Shown here piece by piece: positions 56,054-64,000 of a stretch of 64,000 nt of DNA. Both the position numbers and the translations under genes were made by a program. How positions within the stretch are numbered: position 1 is the stretch's first letter; each line of letters begins with the position of its first letter. Under the pieces are notes generated by a model that was not told the origin of the DNA, did not search any database, and worked only from the letters and a program-made list of their open reading frames with translations. Source of the DNA: Halanaerobium hydrogeniformans (GTDB taxonomy: Bacteria; Bacillota; Halanaerobiia; Halanaerobiales; Halanaerobiaceae). The stretch covers positions 1,798,001 through 1,862,000 of the forward strand of contig NC_014654.1 in NCBI RefSeq assembly GCF_000166415.1, read 5' to 3'.

Positions 56054-57136
56054 TTATTCTAAATAATCCTTGAGTTTTTTGCTTCGACTAGGATGACGAA
56101 GTTTGCGCAATGCTTTTGCTTCAATCTGTCTAATTCTTTCTCTGGTTACTCCAAATTCTTTACCTACTTCTTCTAATGTTCTTGGTCTACCATCTTCTAT
56201 ACCAAATCTGAGTTCTAAGACCCTTTTTTCTCTCTCGGTTAAAGTATCAAGTACTCCATCAAGCTGTTCTTTTAAGAGTATATAAGAAGCAGCAGAAGCT
56301 GGTGCAGGAGAATCTTCGTCTTCTATAAAATCACCAAGGTGACTGTCTTCTTCCTCACCAATAGGTGTTTCAAGTGAAACTGGCTCCTGAGCAATTTTCA
56401 TAATCTCTCTAACTTTCTCAGCAGAAATATCCATTTCTTCACCAATTTCTTCCGGCTTAGGCTCTCTACCTTTTTCCTGTAATAACTGACGCGAAACTCT
56501 AATCAGTTTGTTAATGGTTTCAACCATATGAACAGGAACACGAATAGTTCTTGCCTGATCAGCAATTGAACGCGTTATTGCCTGTCTAATCCACCAGGTA
56601 GCATAGGTACTAAACTTATAACCTTTAGTATAATCAAACTTTTCTACAGCCTTCATTAGTCCCATATTACCTTCCTGAATTAGATCAAGAAAAAGCATTC
56701 CTCGACCTACATATTTTTTGGCAATACTTACTACCAAACGTAAATTCGCCTCAACAAGCTGCTGTTTGGCCCACTCGTCACCCTGTTCCATTCTTTTAGC
56801 GAGCATAACCTCTTCATCAGCTGTTAAAAGATCTACTTTACCTATTTCTTTTAAATACATCCGAACGGGATCATCAATGCCAACACCTTTTGGTACACTG
56901 AGGTCTAGACCACTGTCATCTTCCTCTTCTTCATCTTGCTGAAGCTTTTCATTGACAATATTTATATTCTTTTCATTGAAAAGATCATAAATTTGCTCTA
57001 TATCTTCAGAATCAAGATCTATGTCCTCAAGAGCATCCATTATTTCCTCATATGTCAGCTCCCCTTCTTTTTTACCTCGGCTAATAAGAGCCTGAACTTC
57101 ATCTATTTTAGCAGGACTTATATCTTTTTCAGCCAC
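56054..57136 (-). CDS. rpoD: Primary sigma factor RpoD/SigA
   Basis: The housekeeping sigma factor. Start GTG (57134-57136) follows AAAGGAGGGA; an upstream TTG lies inside that ribosome-binding site. This gives 360 aa, typical of Firmicute SigA. Region 1.1 is at the N-terminus. [11 protein letters not shown] opens region 1.2. Region 2 has [37 protein letters not shown] and [13 protein letters not shown]. Region 3 and region 4.2 ([23 protein letters not shown]) complete it. The dnaG stop lies one base upstream. Confidence 0.97.
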   Translation of the reverse strand: MAEKDISPAKIDEVQALISRGKKEGELTYEEIMDALEDIDLDSEDIEQIYDLFNEKNINIVNEKLQQDEEEEDDSGLDLSVPKGVGIDDPVRMYLKEIGKVDLLTADEEVMLAKRMEQGDEWAKQQLVEANLRLVVSIAKKYVGRGMLFLDLIQEGNMGLMKAVEKFDYTKGYKFSTYATWWIRQAITRSIADQARTIRVPVHMVETINKLIRVSRQLLQEKGREPKPEEIGEEMDISAEKVREIMKIAQEPVSLETPIGEEEDSHLGDFIEDEDSPAPASAASYILLKEQLDGVLDTLTEREKRVLELRFGIEDGRPRTLEEVGKEFGVTRERIRQIEAKALRKLRHPSRSKKLKDYLE

Positions 57137-57137
57137 T

Positions 57138-58946
57138 TTAGTCCCTCCTTTCAATATTATAATTCATTTTTTGAAATGTAGTTAATATAGTGTTTAATTT
57201 ATCAAGGTCAAAATTTTTGTTTGCTAAATAACTACATATCTTTTCTTTGCTTTTTGAAATTTTATATGAACTGATATATTCTGCCAGTTCTAAAATTCTT
57301 TCTTCACTTAAACCACTTTTTTGTTTGACAATAATTTCTGTCCAATAAGAAAAAAGCTCATCATCCAGTTCATCTTTTATACTTTCATTTTTAACTGAAG
57401 CACTGATTACCTTGCCTTGAAAAAGCAGATCTGCCAACTGAGCTGCTCTACCTGTGAAATCATCAGGAGTTAATATTTCTGATATTTCCTCCCGCAGTTC
57501 AGCCTGGGTTATATAATATGCTAAAATCTGTTCTTCAATTTTTTGATAATAAGAAATTTGAGTATTTAAATCTACTTTTTTAGAGGCACTATTAATTTTT
57601 TCTATATCCCTACGATAATTCCTGCTTTTATTTTTTTTAACTTCTTTCTTTACCTCTTTTGACAAAACTTCGGTTTTAAAAGAAGTTTTTTCAGCAGCTC
57701 TCTCTAAATATATCTCCCGCTTTAGTTCATCATCAATCTCAGCAATTAATTTTATAATCGATTTCAAAACCTTAAGCCTAACCCCTGGTTCATCAAGGTC
57801 TTTGTCCTGAATTATCATTTCAATCTTAAAATCAACCAGGCTTAAAGCACTATCCAGGTGATCAAAAAAAATCTCAGCTCCTTCTTCTCTTAACAAATCA
57901 TCAGGATCATTTCCCTCATCAAGCTGAATTACTTTTACATCAATACCAGCATCACTTAATATATCCAGACCTCTTAGAGTCGCCATATTACCTGCTGTAT
58001 CAGCATCATAAGCTATATAAGCTTTTTCTGCATATCTTTTTATCAGTTTTGCCTGTTCTTCTGTAAAAGCTGTACCTAAGGAAGCAATAGAATTTTTAAA
58101 GCCATTTTTATGAGCCTGAATGATATCAGTATATCCCTCCATTATAATGCAACTATTCTTTTTTCGGATTGAATCTTTAGCAAGATGCAGACCATAAAGA
58201 TTCTTCTTTTTACTAAAAATTGCTGTTTCCGGCGAGTTTAAATATTTTGGCCCATATTCAGCAGCCTCTGTTTCTAAAATCCTGCCCCCAAATGCTATCA
58301 CTTCACCCCTATTGTTGTAAATAGGGAAAATAACTCTATTTCTAAATTTATCATAATAAGAATTATTTTTACCTTTTGTGATTAAACCTGCTTTATAAAT
58401 TAAATCAAGACTAAAATTTCTTTTCTTCAAAAAATTTAAAAGCAGCTGCCACTCATCAGCAGCATAACCGATTTGGAATTGCTTAATATCACTTTCGTTA
58501 ATATCTCTATTTTTAAGATATTCTAAAGCTTTTTTTCCTATTTCTTTTTCAAGAAGAATATAATTATAAAATTTGGCTGCTAAGTTATTTAAGGCAAATA
58601 ATTTTTCGCGTTCTTTGTACCTCTGCCTTTGTGCATCACTAAGATCCGGTAATTCCATCCCACTTCTTTCTGCTAAAACTTTTATCGTCTCTGCAAAAGT
58701 AAGGTTTTCAATCTCCATCACAAAATTTATTAAATCTCCGCCAGCTCCACAGCCAAAACAATGATAGAAATTATTATCAGGATTAACAAAAAAAGATGGA
58801 GTTTTTTCGCTGTGAAAAGGACAAAGCCCTTTATATCTATTACCTGACTTCTGCAGTTCAACATAATCAGAAACAAGATCAACTATATCTGCATTAGTCT
58901 TTAATTCATCTATAAAATCATCTGAATATCTGGTCAATTTATCCAC
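57138..58946 (-). CDS. dnaG: DNA primase
   Basis: Makes RNA primers for replication. The open frame extends 21 residues upstream, but GTG 58944-58946, preceded by AAAGG, gives [15 protein letters not shown]..., the usual DnaG N-terminus, and 602 aa. The zinc-binding [13 protein letters not shown] ... [11 protein letters not shown]-type site (here [11 protein letters not shown]) is near residue 40. The Toprim domain has [10 protein letters not shown] (near 265) and [14 protein letters not shown] (near 309). The C-terminal helicase-binding region is present. The final codons GAAAGGAGGGAC also provide the ribosome-binding site for rpoD, coupling the two genes. Confidence 0.96.
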   Translation of the reverse strand: MDKLTRYSDDFIDELKTNADIVDLVSDYVELQKSGNRYKGLCPFHSEKTPSFFVNPDNNFYHCFGCGAGGDLINFVMEIENLTFAETIKVLAERSGMELPDLSDAQRQRYKEREKLFALNNLAAKFYNYILLEKEIGKKALEYLKNRDINESDIKQFQIGYAADEWQLLLNFLKKRNFSLDLIYKAGLITKGKNNSYYDKFRNRVIFPIYNNRGEVIAFGGRILETEAAEYGPKYLNSPETAIFSKKKNLYGLHLAKDSIRKKNSCIIMEGYTDIIQAHKNGFKNSIASLGTAFTEEQAKLIKRYAEKAYIAYDADTAGNMATLRGLDILSDAGIDVKVIQLDEGNDPDDLLREEGAEIFFDHLDSALSLVDFKIEMIIQDKDLDEPGVRLKVLKSIIKLIAEIDDELKREIYLERAAEKTSFKTEVLSKEVKKEVKKNKSRNYRRDIEKINSASKKVDLNTQISYYQKIEEQILAYYITQAELREEISEILTPDDFTGRAAQLADLLFQGKVISASVKNESIKDELDDELFSYWTEIIVKQKSGLSEERILELAEYISSYKISKSKEKICSYLANKNFDLDKLNTILTTFQKMNYNIERRD

Positions 58947-59082
58947 CCTGACCTTTAAATTAACTTCTGTTGTAATTATATTTCTCTGAAAAATAAATTT
59001 ATCCTGCATGTAAATAAATATCTTTTTATAAAACAGCTCTTTGAAATTTATTCACTAATTAATTTAATATTCCTGCAAAAAA

Positions 59083-60096
59083 TCAATTATTTTTTTCCAA
59101 CCAGGGAGTAGGAATAAATAATTCTCTGCCAAGATTGATTGCATAGCGATCTGTCATTCCTGCAATATAATCAATAATTGCAATTTTTTTGTTATCCTCA
59201 AAATCTAAATATTCTTTAGGTAAAAGATCAATATTATCCAGAAAATGATTATAAAGCATTTTAATCAAGCGCTTTGCTTTAGCTACTTCATCTTTACCTT
59301 TTGAATCTATATATACATTGGCAAATAAAAATTCTCTTAAATCATTACTTGCTTTTTCTATCTTTTTAGATCGCTTTATTTCTGGCTGCTGCCAGCTTTC
59401 TTTTATTATATCCCTGACCATTACATTGATTCTTTTAGAATGAGTATCACCAAGTATCTCCATAGTTTTCTGAGGAAGATCATCTACTGAAATCAAAGCT
59501 GCTCTTAAAGCATCATCAATATCATGATTTATATAGGCAATCCTATCAGCGATCTTAACAATTTGTCCCTCTAATGTAAAGGGCTTGTTATCACCTGTAT
59601 GATTTACAATACCATCTCTGACCTCTATACTTAAATTTAAACCTCTTCTACCATTACTTCTTTTTTCTAAAAGATCTACAACCCTTAAACTCTGTTTATT
59701 ATGCTGAAATTCTTTATCACTTATTTCAGAAAGAACACTTTCTCCAGCATGACCAAAAGGAGTATGCCCTAAATCATGGCCTAAAGCAACTGCTTCTACT
59801 AGATCTTCATTCAATTTTAGAGCTCTAGCAATTGTCCTGGCAATCTGGGCAACCTCTAGTGTATGGGTTAACCTGGTTCTATAATGGTCACCTTCTGGAG
59901 CAATAAAAACCTGTGTTTTATGCTTTAACCTTCTAAAAGCCTTTGAATGAAGTATCCTGTCACGATCATGCTGAAAAATTGTTCTTATATCACATTTTTT
60001 ATCTTTTTTTAAACGACCTTTGCTTTCAGAACTTAATGCAGCAGTCGATAAAAGTTTTTCTTTTTCCCATTTTTCCTGTTCTATTCTGGAAAACAT
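59083..60096 (-). CDS. dgt: dGTPase-like HD-domain triphosphohydrolase
   Basis: A 337-aa deoxynucleoside triphosphohydrolase of the Dgt family. HDRDRILHSKAFRRLKHKTQVF is the N-terminal signature (about 43-64). RLTHTLEVAQIARTIARAL and the HD pair GHDLGHTPFGHAGE (near 110) bind the metal. DIVNHTGDN-type (here DGIVNHTGDNKP), EGQIVKIADRIAYINHDIDD continue the fold. It hydrolyses dNTPs to nucleoside and triphosphate; the exact dNTP is unknown. It lies between ppsR and dnaG in the replication/transcription operon. Confidence 0.94.
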   Translation of the reverse strand: MFSRIEQEKWEKEKLLSTAALSSESKGRLKKDKKCDIRTIFQHDRDRILHSKAFRRLKHKTQVFIAPEGDHYRTRLTHTLEVAQIARTIARALKLNEDLVEAVALGHDLGHTPFGHAGESVLSEISDKEFQHNKQSLRVVDLLEKRSNGRRGLNLSIEVRDGIVNHTGDNKPFTLEGQIVKIADRIAYINHDIDDALRAALISVDDLPQKTMEILGDTHSKRINVMVRDIIKESWQQPEIKRSKKIEKASNDLREFLFANVYIDSKGKDEVAKAKRLIKMLYNHFLDNIDLLPKEYLDFEDNKKIAIIDYIAGMTDRYAINLGRELFIPTPWLEKNN

Positions 60097-60107
60097 AAAA
60101 TCAACTC

Positions 60108-60914
60108 CTAGCCGTTAAAATAGGCTAATACCTCCACAGCAGTTTCTTCTATATTATTATCTGTCACATCTATAACAGGGCATCCTATTTCTTCCATTAT
60201 AGAATCAGCATATTCAAATTCTTGCTTTATTCGTTCCTTGGCAGCATAGGTCGCATCATCACCTAAACCCATTTTTTTGAGTCTTTCTATTCTAATATCA
60301 TTTAAAAGCTCAGGATCAATTGTTAAACCGATTACTTTATTATCTTTGTTTTCCATTACTGCTGGGTGAACATCCACCTCTGGAACCAGTGGTACATTCG
60401 CAGTTTTATAACCCAGATAAGAAAGGTGGATAGATAAGGGGGTTTTAGATGTACGGGAAACTCCTACTAAAACAATATCTGCTTCAGCAATCCCTTTTTC
60501 TTCATTTAAATCATCAAATTGCAAAGTAAATTCCATTGCTTCAATTCTTTTAAAATAAGCCTCATCCAATTTATATTTCAGAGCAAATTCTTCTTTAGGA
60601 TCTACTCCCAGTCTCTTAGTAATAATTTCTAATGGTTTAGTCATCATGTCCACATATTCCAGCCCATTTTTTTCAGATTTATCAATGATATATTTTCTAA
60701 GTTTTTCTTTTACAGTTGTAAAAACAATTACTGCATCTTCTTTTACAGCCTGCTCAATAATTTCATCGATCTTTTCAGTAGAACGGACAAAGGGAAAATT
60801 TTTCTTTTCAATTTTTTGTTCAGGATATTGACCAGAAGCAGATTCAACTAAATTTTTAGCAGTCTTACCAGTACAATCTGAAACAACATAGAATAAAACT
60901 TGTTTTTCACTCAT
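60108..60914 (-). CDS. ppsR: PEP synthase / pyruvate phosphate dikinase regulatory protein (DUF299)
   Basis: A bifunctional ADP-dependent kinase and Pi-dependent phosphorylase that switches pyruvate phosphate dikinase or PEP synthase off and on. 268 aa. SDCTGKTAKNLVESA at the N-terminus, the P-loop LVGVSRTSKTPLSIHLSYLG (about 150-169) and the downstream NVPLVPEV are the family markers. The homologue YqfL lies in the glyQS-dnaG-sigA region of B. subtilis too. Its target gene is not in the window. Confidence 0.94.
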   Translation of the reverse strand: MSEKQVLFYVVSDCTGKTAKNLVESASGQYPEQKIEKKNFPFVRSTEKIDEIIEQAVKEDAVIVFTTVKEKLRKYIIDKSEKNGLEYVDMMTKPLEIITKRLGVDPKEEFALKYKLDEAYFKRIEAMEFTLQFDDLNEEKGIAEADIVLVGVSRTSKTPLSIHLSYLGYKTANVPLVPEVDVHPAVMENKDNKVIGLTIDPELLNDIRIERLKKMGLGDDATYAAKERIKQEFEYADSIMEEIGCPVIDVTDNNIEETAVEVLAYFNG

Positions 60915-60940
60915 CTTTTACACCCCTTTGAATAAATTTA

Positions 60941-63001
60941 TTAATCAAGAGCTATTTCTTCAATATTAATTACCTCTCTCATCAAATCAGAAATCTCAGA
61001 AAGTATTGAAAGCCGATTCTTTTTAAGTTCTTCATCTTCCACCATTACCATAACATTGTCTAAAAACTTGTCTATGTCTTCTTTTAACTCAACCAATAAA
61101 TAAAAGCCCTTCTTATATTCTTTTTTGGCAAAATGGTCTTTAATTAATGGTTGATTTTTTTGATAAACCTCATATAACTGTTTTTCTTCATCTTTAGTTA
61201 ATAATCCTGCATTGATCTCTGATTTTGAATCTAAATTTTCAGATATATTTTTTGCTCTCACTAAACCTCTTACTAAATCTACAAATAACTGAGGATTTTG
61301 AGACCTAAATTCCATCAACTTTTCAGCTCTTTGATAAATATCAACAAAGTCATTATCATTAACATCTATAACTGCATTAATAATATCATAGCGAATTTCT
61401 AAATCTGAAAGGAGATTTTCAAGCCGCTGTTTAATAAATTCTTTTAGTTTTAGAGACACTTCATTTACTGTAGATTTATTAATATCCACAATTTTCATGC
61501 TCATTTTTATTATTTCTAAAATGTTAATCGAAAGTTCTTCTGCTAAAATTATTCGCAAAAGTCCTGTTGCCTGTCTGCGTAGAGCAAAAGGATCTTGAGA
61601 GCCACTGGGTATATTGCCAAGTAAAAAATGACTGCTTAAATTAAATAGCTTTTCAGCCATCGCTAAAAGCTTTCCAGAATCAGTTTTAGGTAAACTGTCT
61701 CCTGCATATCGGGGTAAATAATGCTCATAGATAGCCTCTGCAGTTTCTTCTGCTTCTCCAGCTAATAAAGCATATTCTCTACCCATAATACCCTGGAGAT
61801 TGGCGAATTCATTTACCATTTCTGTTGCCAGATCATTTTTAGATAATTCAGCAGCTCTAACAGCCTTCTCTTTTTTATCTGCCCTATAATTTAATTTATC
61901 TGCCAGTTCAGAAGTTATTTCCTCAAGTTTTTGAACTTTATCATTAACACTACCCAAATCCTGTTGGAAAACAATATCTTTAATATCTTCACTTCTATTG
62001 ATAAACCCATATTTTTGATCTTCCGCAAAGAAAAATTGGGCATCATCTAATCTTCCTTTTAAAACCATTTCATTACCGGCAATTACTTCAGCTAAATAAT
62101 CGCTGCCTCCATCTCTGACACCAATAAATTCTGCCTTTAATTCTCCATTAGCTTTAACCGGAAAATAGCGCTGATGCTTTTCCATAGCAGTAATTAATAC
62201 TTCATCTGGAAGTTCTAGGTATTCTTCTGAAAACTGACCTTTAAAAGCTGTAGGATATTCAACTAAATCTACAACTTCATCTAAAAGGCTTTCTTTAATA
62301 ACTGCTTTACCACTTAAATTTAGTTTTTCGATCTGATCTTTGATAATTTTTCTCCTGGTGCCTTCTTTAACAATAATATAATTGTCCTGGAGAATATTGA
62401 AATAGGTATCAGCATGTTTTATCTTTACCTTACCCTCACTTAAAAAGCGGTGGCCAAGACTAAAGACTTCAGAATTAACATCTGCAATTTCTAAATCTAT
62501 TTTTTCTTCTCCAAATAGGGCAAGTAACCATTTAATAGGGCGAATAAATTCCATTTTTACACTTCCCCAGCGCATTGCTTTAGGTAAGGGAACTTTTTTT
62601 ACAATACTTTTTAAAATATCAGCTAAAATATCTTTGCTGGCTTTTCCTTTTTCAACTTTTTCAGCATATAGGTAACCATCTTTTTCAACCAGATCGGCTA
62701 CTTCTACTCCCTGCCCTCTGGCGAAACCCTGACCGGCTTTGGTAGCTTCACCATTTTCATCATAAGCAATATTAACTGCTGGTCCTCGAACACTTTCTCT
62801 CTTATCTTTTTGCTTTTCTGCTAGATTTTTGATTGATAATACTAATCTGCGGGGAGTTGAATAAACATTAATTGCTTCATACTCTAAATTATTATTAGCA
62901 AAAATTTCTTTTGCGCATTCTAAATAATCTATTCTAAATTTTTTCATTGATTCTGCTGGCATTTCTTCAGTTCCAATTTCAAATATTAAATTCTTGGCCA
63001 T
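60941..63001 (-). CDS. glyS: Glycyl-tRNA synthetase beta subunit
   Basis: The tRNA-binding beta subunit of the alpha2-beta2 enzyme. Start ATG 62999-63001 (MAKNLIFEIGTEEMPAES) with TCAGGAGTG upstream; the longer frame overlaps glyQ. 686 aa, typical. TPRRLVLSI, SVRGPAVNIAYDENG, MRWGSVKMEFIRPIKWLLALFG-type and EKHQRYFPVKANGEL segments are conserved. The C-terminal DALR-like anticodon domain ends the protein. It starts 5 nt after glyQ. Confidence 0.96.
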   Translation of the reverse strand: MAKNLIFEIGTEEMPAESMKKFRIDYLECAKEIFANNNLEYEAINVYSTPRRLVLSIKNLAEKQKDKRESVRGPAVNIAYDENGEATKAGQGFARGQGVEVADLVEKDGYLYAEKVEKGKASKDILADILKSIVKKVPLPKAMRWGSVKMEFIRPIKWLLALFGEEKIDLEIADVNSEVFSLGHRFLSEGKVKIKHADTYFNILQDNYIIVKEGTRRKIIKDQIEKLNLSGKAVIKESLLDEVVDLVEYPTAFKGQFSEEYLELPDEVLITAMEKHQRYFPVKANGELKAEFIGVRDGGSDYLAEVIAGNEMVLKGRLDDAQFFFAEDQKYGFINRSEDIKDIVFQQDLGSVNDKVQKLEEITSELADKLNYRADKKEKAVRAAELSKNDLATEMVNEFANLQGIMGREYALLAGEAEETAEAIYEHYLPRYAGDSLPKTDSGKLLAMAEKLFNLSSHFLLGNIPSGSQDPFALRRQATGLLRIILAEELSINILEIIKMSMKIVDINKSTVNEVSLKLKEFIKQRLENLLSDLEIRYDIINAVIDVNDNDFVDIYQRAEKLMEFRSQNPQLFVDLVRGLVRAKNISENLDSKSEINAGLLTKDEEKQLYEVYQKNQPLIKDHFAKKEYKKGFYLLVELKEDIDKFLDNVMVMVEDEELKKNRLSILSEISDLMREVINIEEIALD

Positions 63002-63006
63002 TTCTA

Positions 63007-63855
63007 TCACTCCTGATCTCCTGAGTCCAAATATCTGGCTGCACATTTGTGGGCCAGTTTTCGAACTCTTTTAATAAATCTTGTTCTTTCAGTAACACTA
63101 ATAGCTCCTCTTGCATCTAATAAATTAAAATTATGAGAACACTTGAGTGTATAATCATAAGCTGCAAGTGTTAAATCAGCTTCAAGACAATTTTCTGCCT
63201 CTGCTTCATAAATATCAAAAAGTTTAAATAATCTATCGATATCTGCTATTTCAAAATTATAGGCTGATTGTTCAACTTCATTTTGATGATAAATATCTCT
63301 ATATTTTACTCCTTCTACCCAGGTTAAATCATATACATTGTTTACTTCCTGTAAATACATGGCAATTCTTTCTAATCCATAGGTGATTTCTACTGTTACA
63401 GGATCTGCTTTAAAACCTCCAACCTGTTGAAAATAGGTAAATTGTGTTATTTCCATACCATCAAGCCAGACTTCCCAGCCAAGTCCCCAGGCTCCAAGGG
63501 TTGGTGATTCCCAGTTATCCTCAACAAAACGTATATCATGTTTTTTAGCGTCTATTCCTAATGCACCCAAACTGGCTAAATATATTTCCTGTATATCATC
63601 AGGAGAAGGTTTCATAATTACCTGATATTGAAAATATCTCTGTAGACGATAGGGATTATCACCATAACGTCCATCAGTTGGACGTCTACAGGGTTGTACA
63701 TAAGCAGTATCCCATCCTTCCGGGCCAAGTGATCTTAAAAAAGTTGAAGGACTCATCGTCCCTGCTCCAACTTCAATATCATAAGGCTGTTCTATCACAC
63801 AACCCTGATCACTCCAAAATTTATCCAGAGCAAAAATTATTTCCTGGAAATTCAT
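63007..63855 (-). CDS. glyQ: Glycyl-tRNA synthetase alpha subunit
   Basis: The catalytic alpha subunit. 282 aa. [39 protein letters not shown], the [20 protein letters not shown] motif and [19 protein letters not shown] are diagnostic. The ATG follows AGAGGAAGTG. It heads glyQ-glyS-ppsR-dgt-dnaG-rpoD, linking translation, replication and transcription functions. The leader is short and shows no T-box. Confidence 0.97.
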   Translation of the reverse strand: MNFQEIIFALDKFWSDQGCVIEQPYDIEVGAGTMSPSTFLRSLGPEGWDTAYVQPCRRPTDGRYGDNPYRLQRYFQYQVIMKPSPDDIQEIYLASLGALGIDAKKHDIRFVEDNWESPTLGAWGLGWEVWLDGMEITQFTYFQQVGGFKADPVTVEITYGLERIAMYLQEVNNVYDLTWVEGVKYRDIYHQNEVEQSAYNFEIADIDRLFKLFDIYEAEAENCLEADLTLAAYDYTLKCSHNFNLLDARGAISVTERTRFIKRVRKLAHKCAARYLDSGDQE

Positions 63856-63886
63856 AAATACACTTCCTCTCTTTTAACATTTTTCT

Positions 63887-63915
63887 ATTTAAAATTAATT
63901 AAAATCATTTCTCAA
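63887..63915 (-). promoter_or_regulatory. Candidate promoter of glyQ operon
   Basis: TTGAGA (63910-63915) and TTAAAT (63887-63892), 17-bp spacer, minus strand, about 30 bp before glyQ. The -35 box is next to the T tract of the upstream terminator. The -10 match is moderate. Confidence 0.55.
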
Positions 63916-63922
63916 AACAAAA

Positions 63923-63942
63923 CCTTATCCTTTAGGACAAGG
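63923..63942 (-). terminator. Terminator of the gene upstream of glyQ
   Basis: CCTTGTCC/GGATAAGG arms (one mismatch), 4-nt loop, then TTTTGTTTTG on the minus strand. It ends a transcript arriving from beyond the window edge. Confidence 0.75.
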
Positions 63943-63953
63943 CCAAAGTTTAG

Positions 63954-64000
63954 CTATTCATATTCCTTAGGGTATATAGAAAAGATAAAGACTTTGGATT
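63954..64000 (-). CDS. Possible 3' end of an upstream gene (partial)
   Basis: On the minus strand an open frame enters the window and ends at a TAG (63954-63956) with ...KVFIFSIYPKEYE, 12 nt before the terminator. Another frame is also open here, so this is only a plausible gene end. No family can be assigned from about 15 residues. Confidence 0.3.
   Translation of the reverse strand, partial: SKVFIFSIYPKEYE

Noticed and set aside
63856-63960. T-box leader for glyQS
   Set aside because: The only strong structure is a short terminator that belongs to the preceding gene. There is no T-box sequence, and the leader is too short.

Overview
The window is chromosomal DNA from a low-GC anaerobic Firmicute. 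My best guess is a Halanaerobiales member (Halanaerobium-like). The support is a strongly A+T-rich sequence, many acidic proteins, Clostridia-like gene order around ruvCAB/queA/tgt/yajC/secDF/recJ/apt/rel/hisS/aspS, and a peptide-binding protein whose signal peptide has no lipobox, as expected for a diderm envelope. This taxonomic call is inference; the intact 16S gene at 25011-26568 would settle it. Nearly everything is transcribed from the minus strand. The exceptions are a perR-like regulator and the transposon genes.

Layout, left to right. (1) 1-7.2 kb: the start of the division/cell-wall cluster (ftsL-like, rsmH, mraZ, with MraZ operator repeats), then dinB, ddl and trpS (a TrpRS with a predicted iron-sulfur site), a divergent PerR-type regulator, a carboxymuconolactone-decarboxylase/RNase HI fusion, and a UbiA-fold membrane protein that has lost its catalytic aspartates. 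(2) 7.3-17.0 kb: carbon and transport genes. These are ptsHI, the antiterminator gene glpP, and a three-gene anaerobic glycerol-3-phosphate oxidation operon. That operon has a leader with a strong promoter followed by a perfect 13-bp terminator stem, enclosed by a 9-bp long-range helix. A peptide ABC transporter (binding protein plus two permeases, no ATPase genes) follows. (3) 17.1-21.3 kb: a decayed IS200/IS605-family element with an internally deleted tnpA and a tnpB carrying a 66-bp palindromic insert. Its tnpB is split by a 2,500-bp IS21-family element flanked by an 8-bp target duplication. (4) 21.4-26.9 kb: a complete rRNA operon (16S, tRNA-Ile, tRNA-Ala, 23S, 5S) with tandem promoters and an intervening sequence in 23S helix 45.

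(5) 27-53.6 kb: housekeeping operons. These are mnmA/iscS/iscR; yigZ/rarA/fau; 6S RNA; aspS/hisS; a SurA-like TPR protein; glyoxalase-II-like hydrolase/dtd/rel/apt/recJ/ubiB; secF/secD/lepB/yajC/tgt/queA/ruvB/ruvA/ruvC; and a YebC-family regulator. (6) 53.7-64 kb: a coupled pair of small unknown ORFs, RNase P RNA, a Nif3-family protein, a stand-alone CAU-anticodon tRNA, and the glyQ/glyS/ppsR/dgt/dnaG/rpoD macromolecular-synthesis operon.

Most of the window is ordinary core genome. The parts most worth a second look are the glycerol operon leader RNA, the 23S intervening sequence, the nested transposons with their small palindromic insert, the CMD-RNase HI fusion, the catalytically degenerate UbiA homologue and the small ORF pair after rnpB. 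No CRISPR array, prophage or recognisable defence island was seen.
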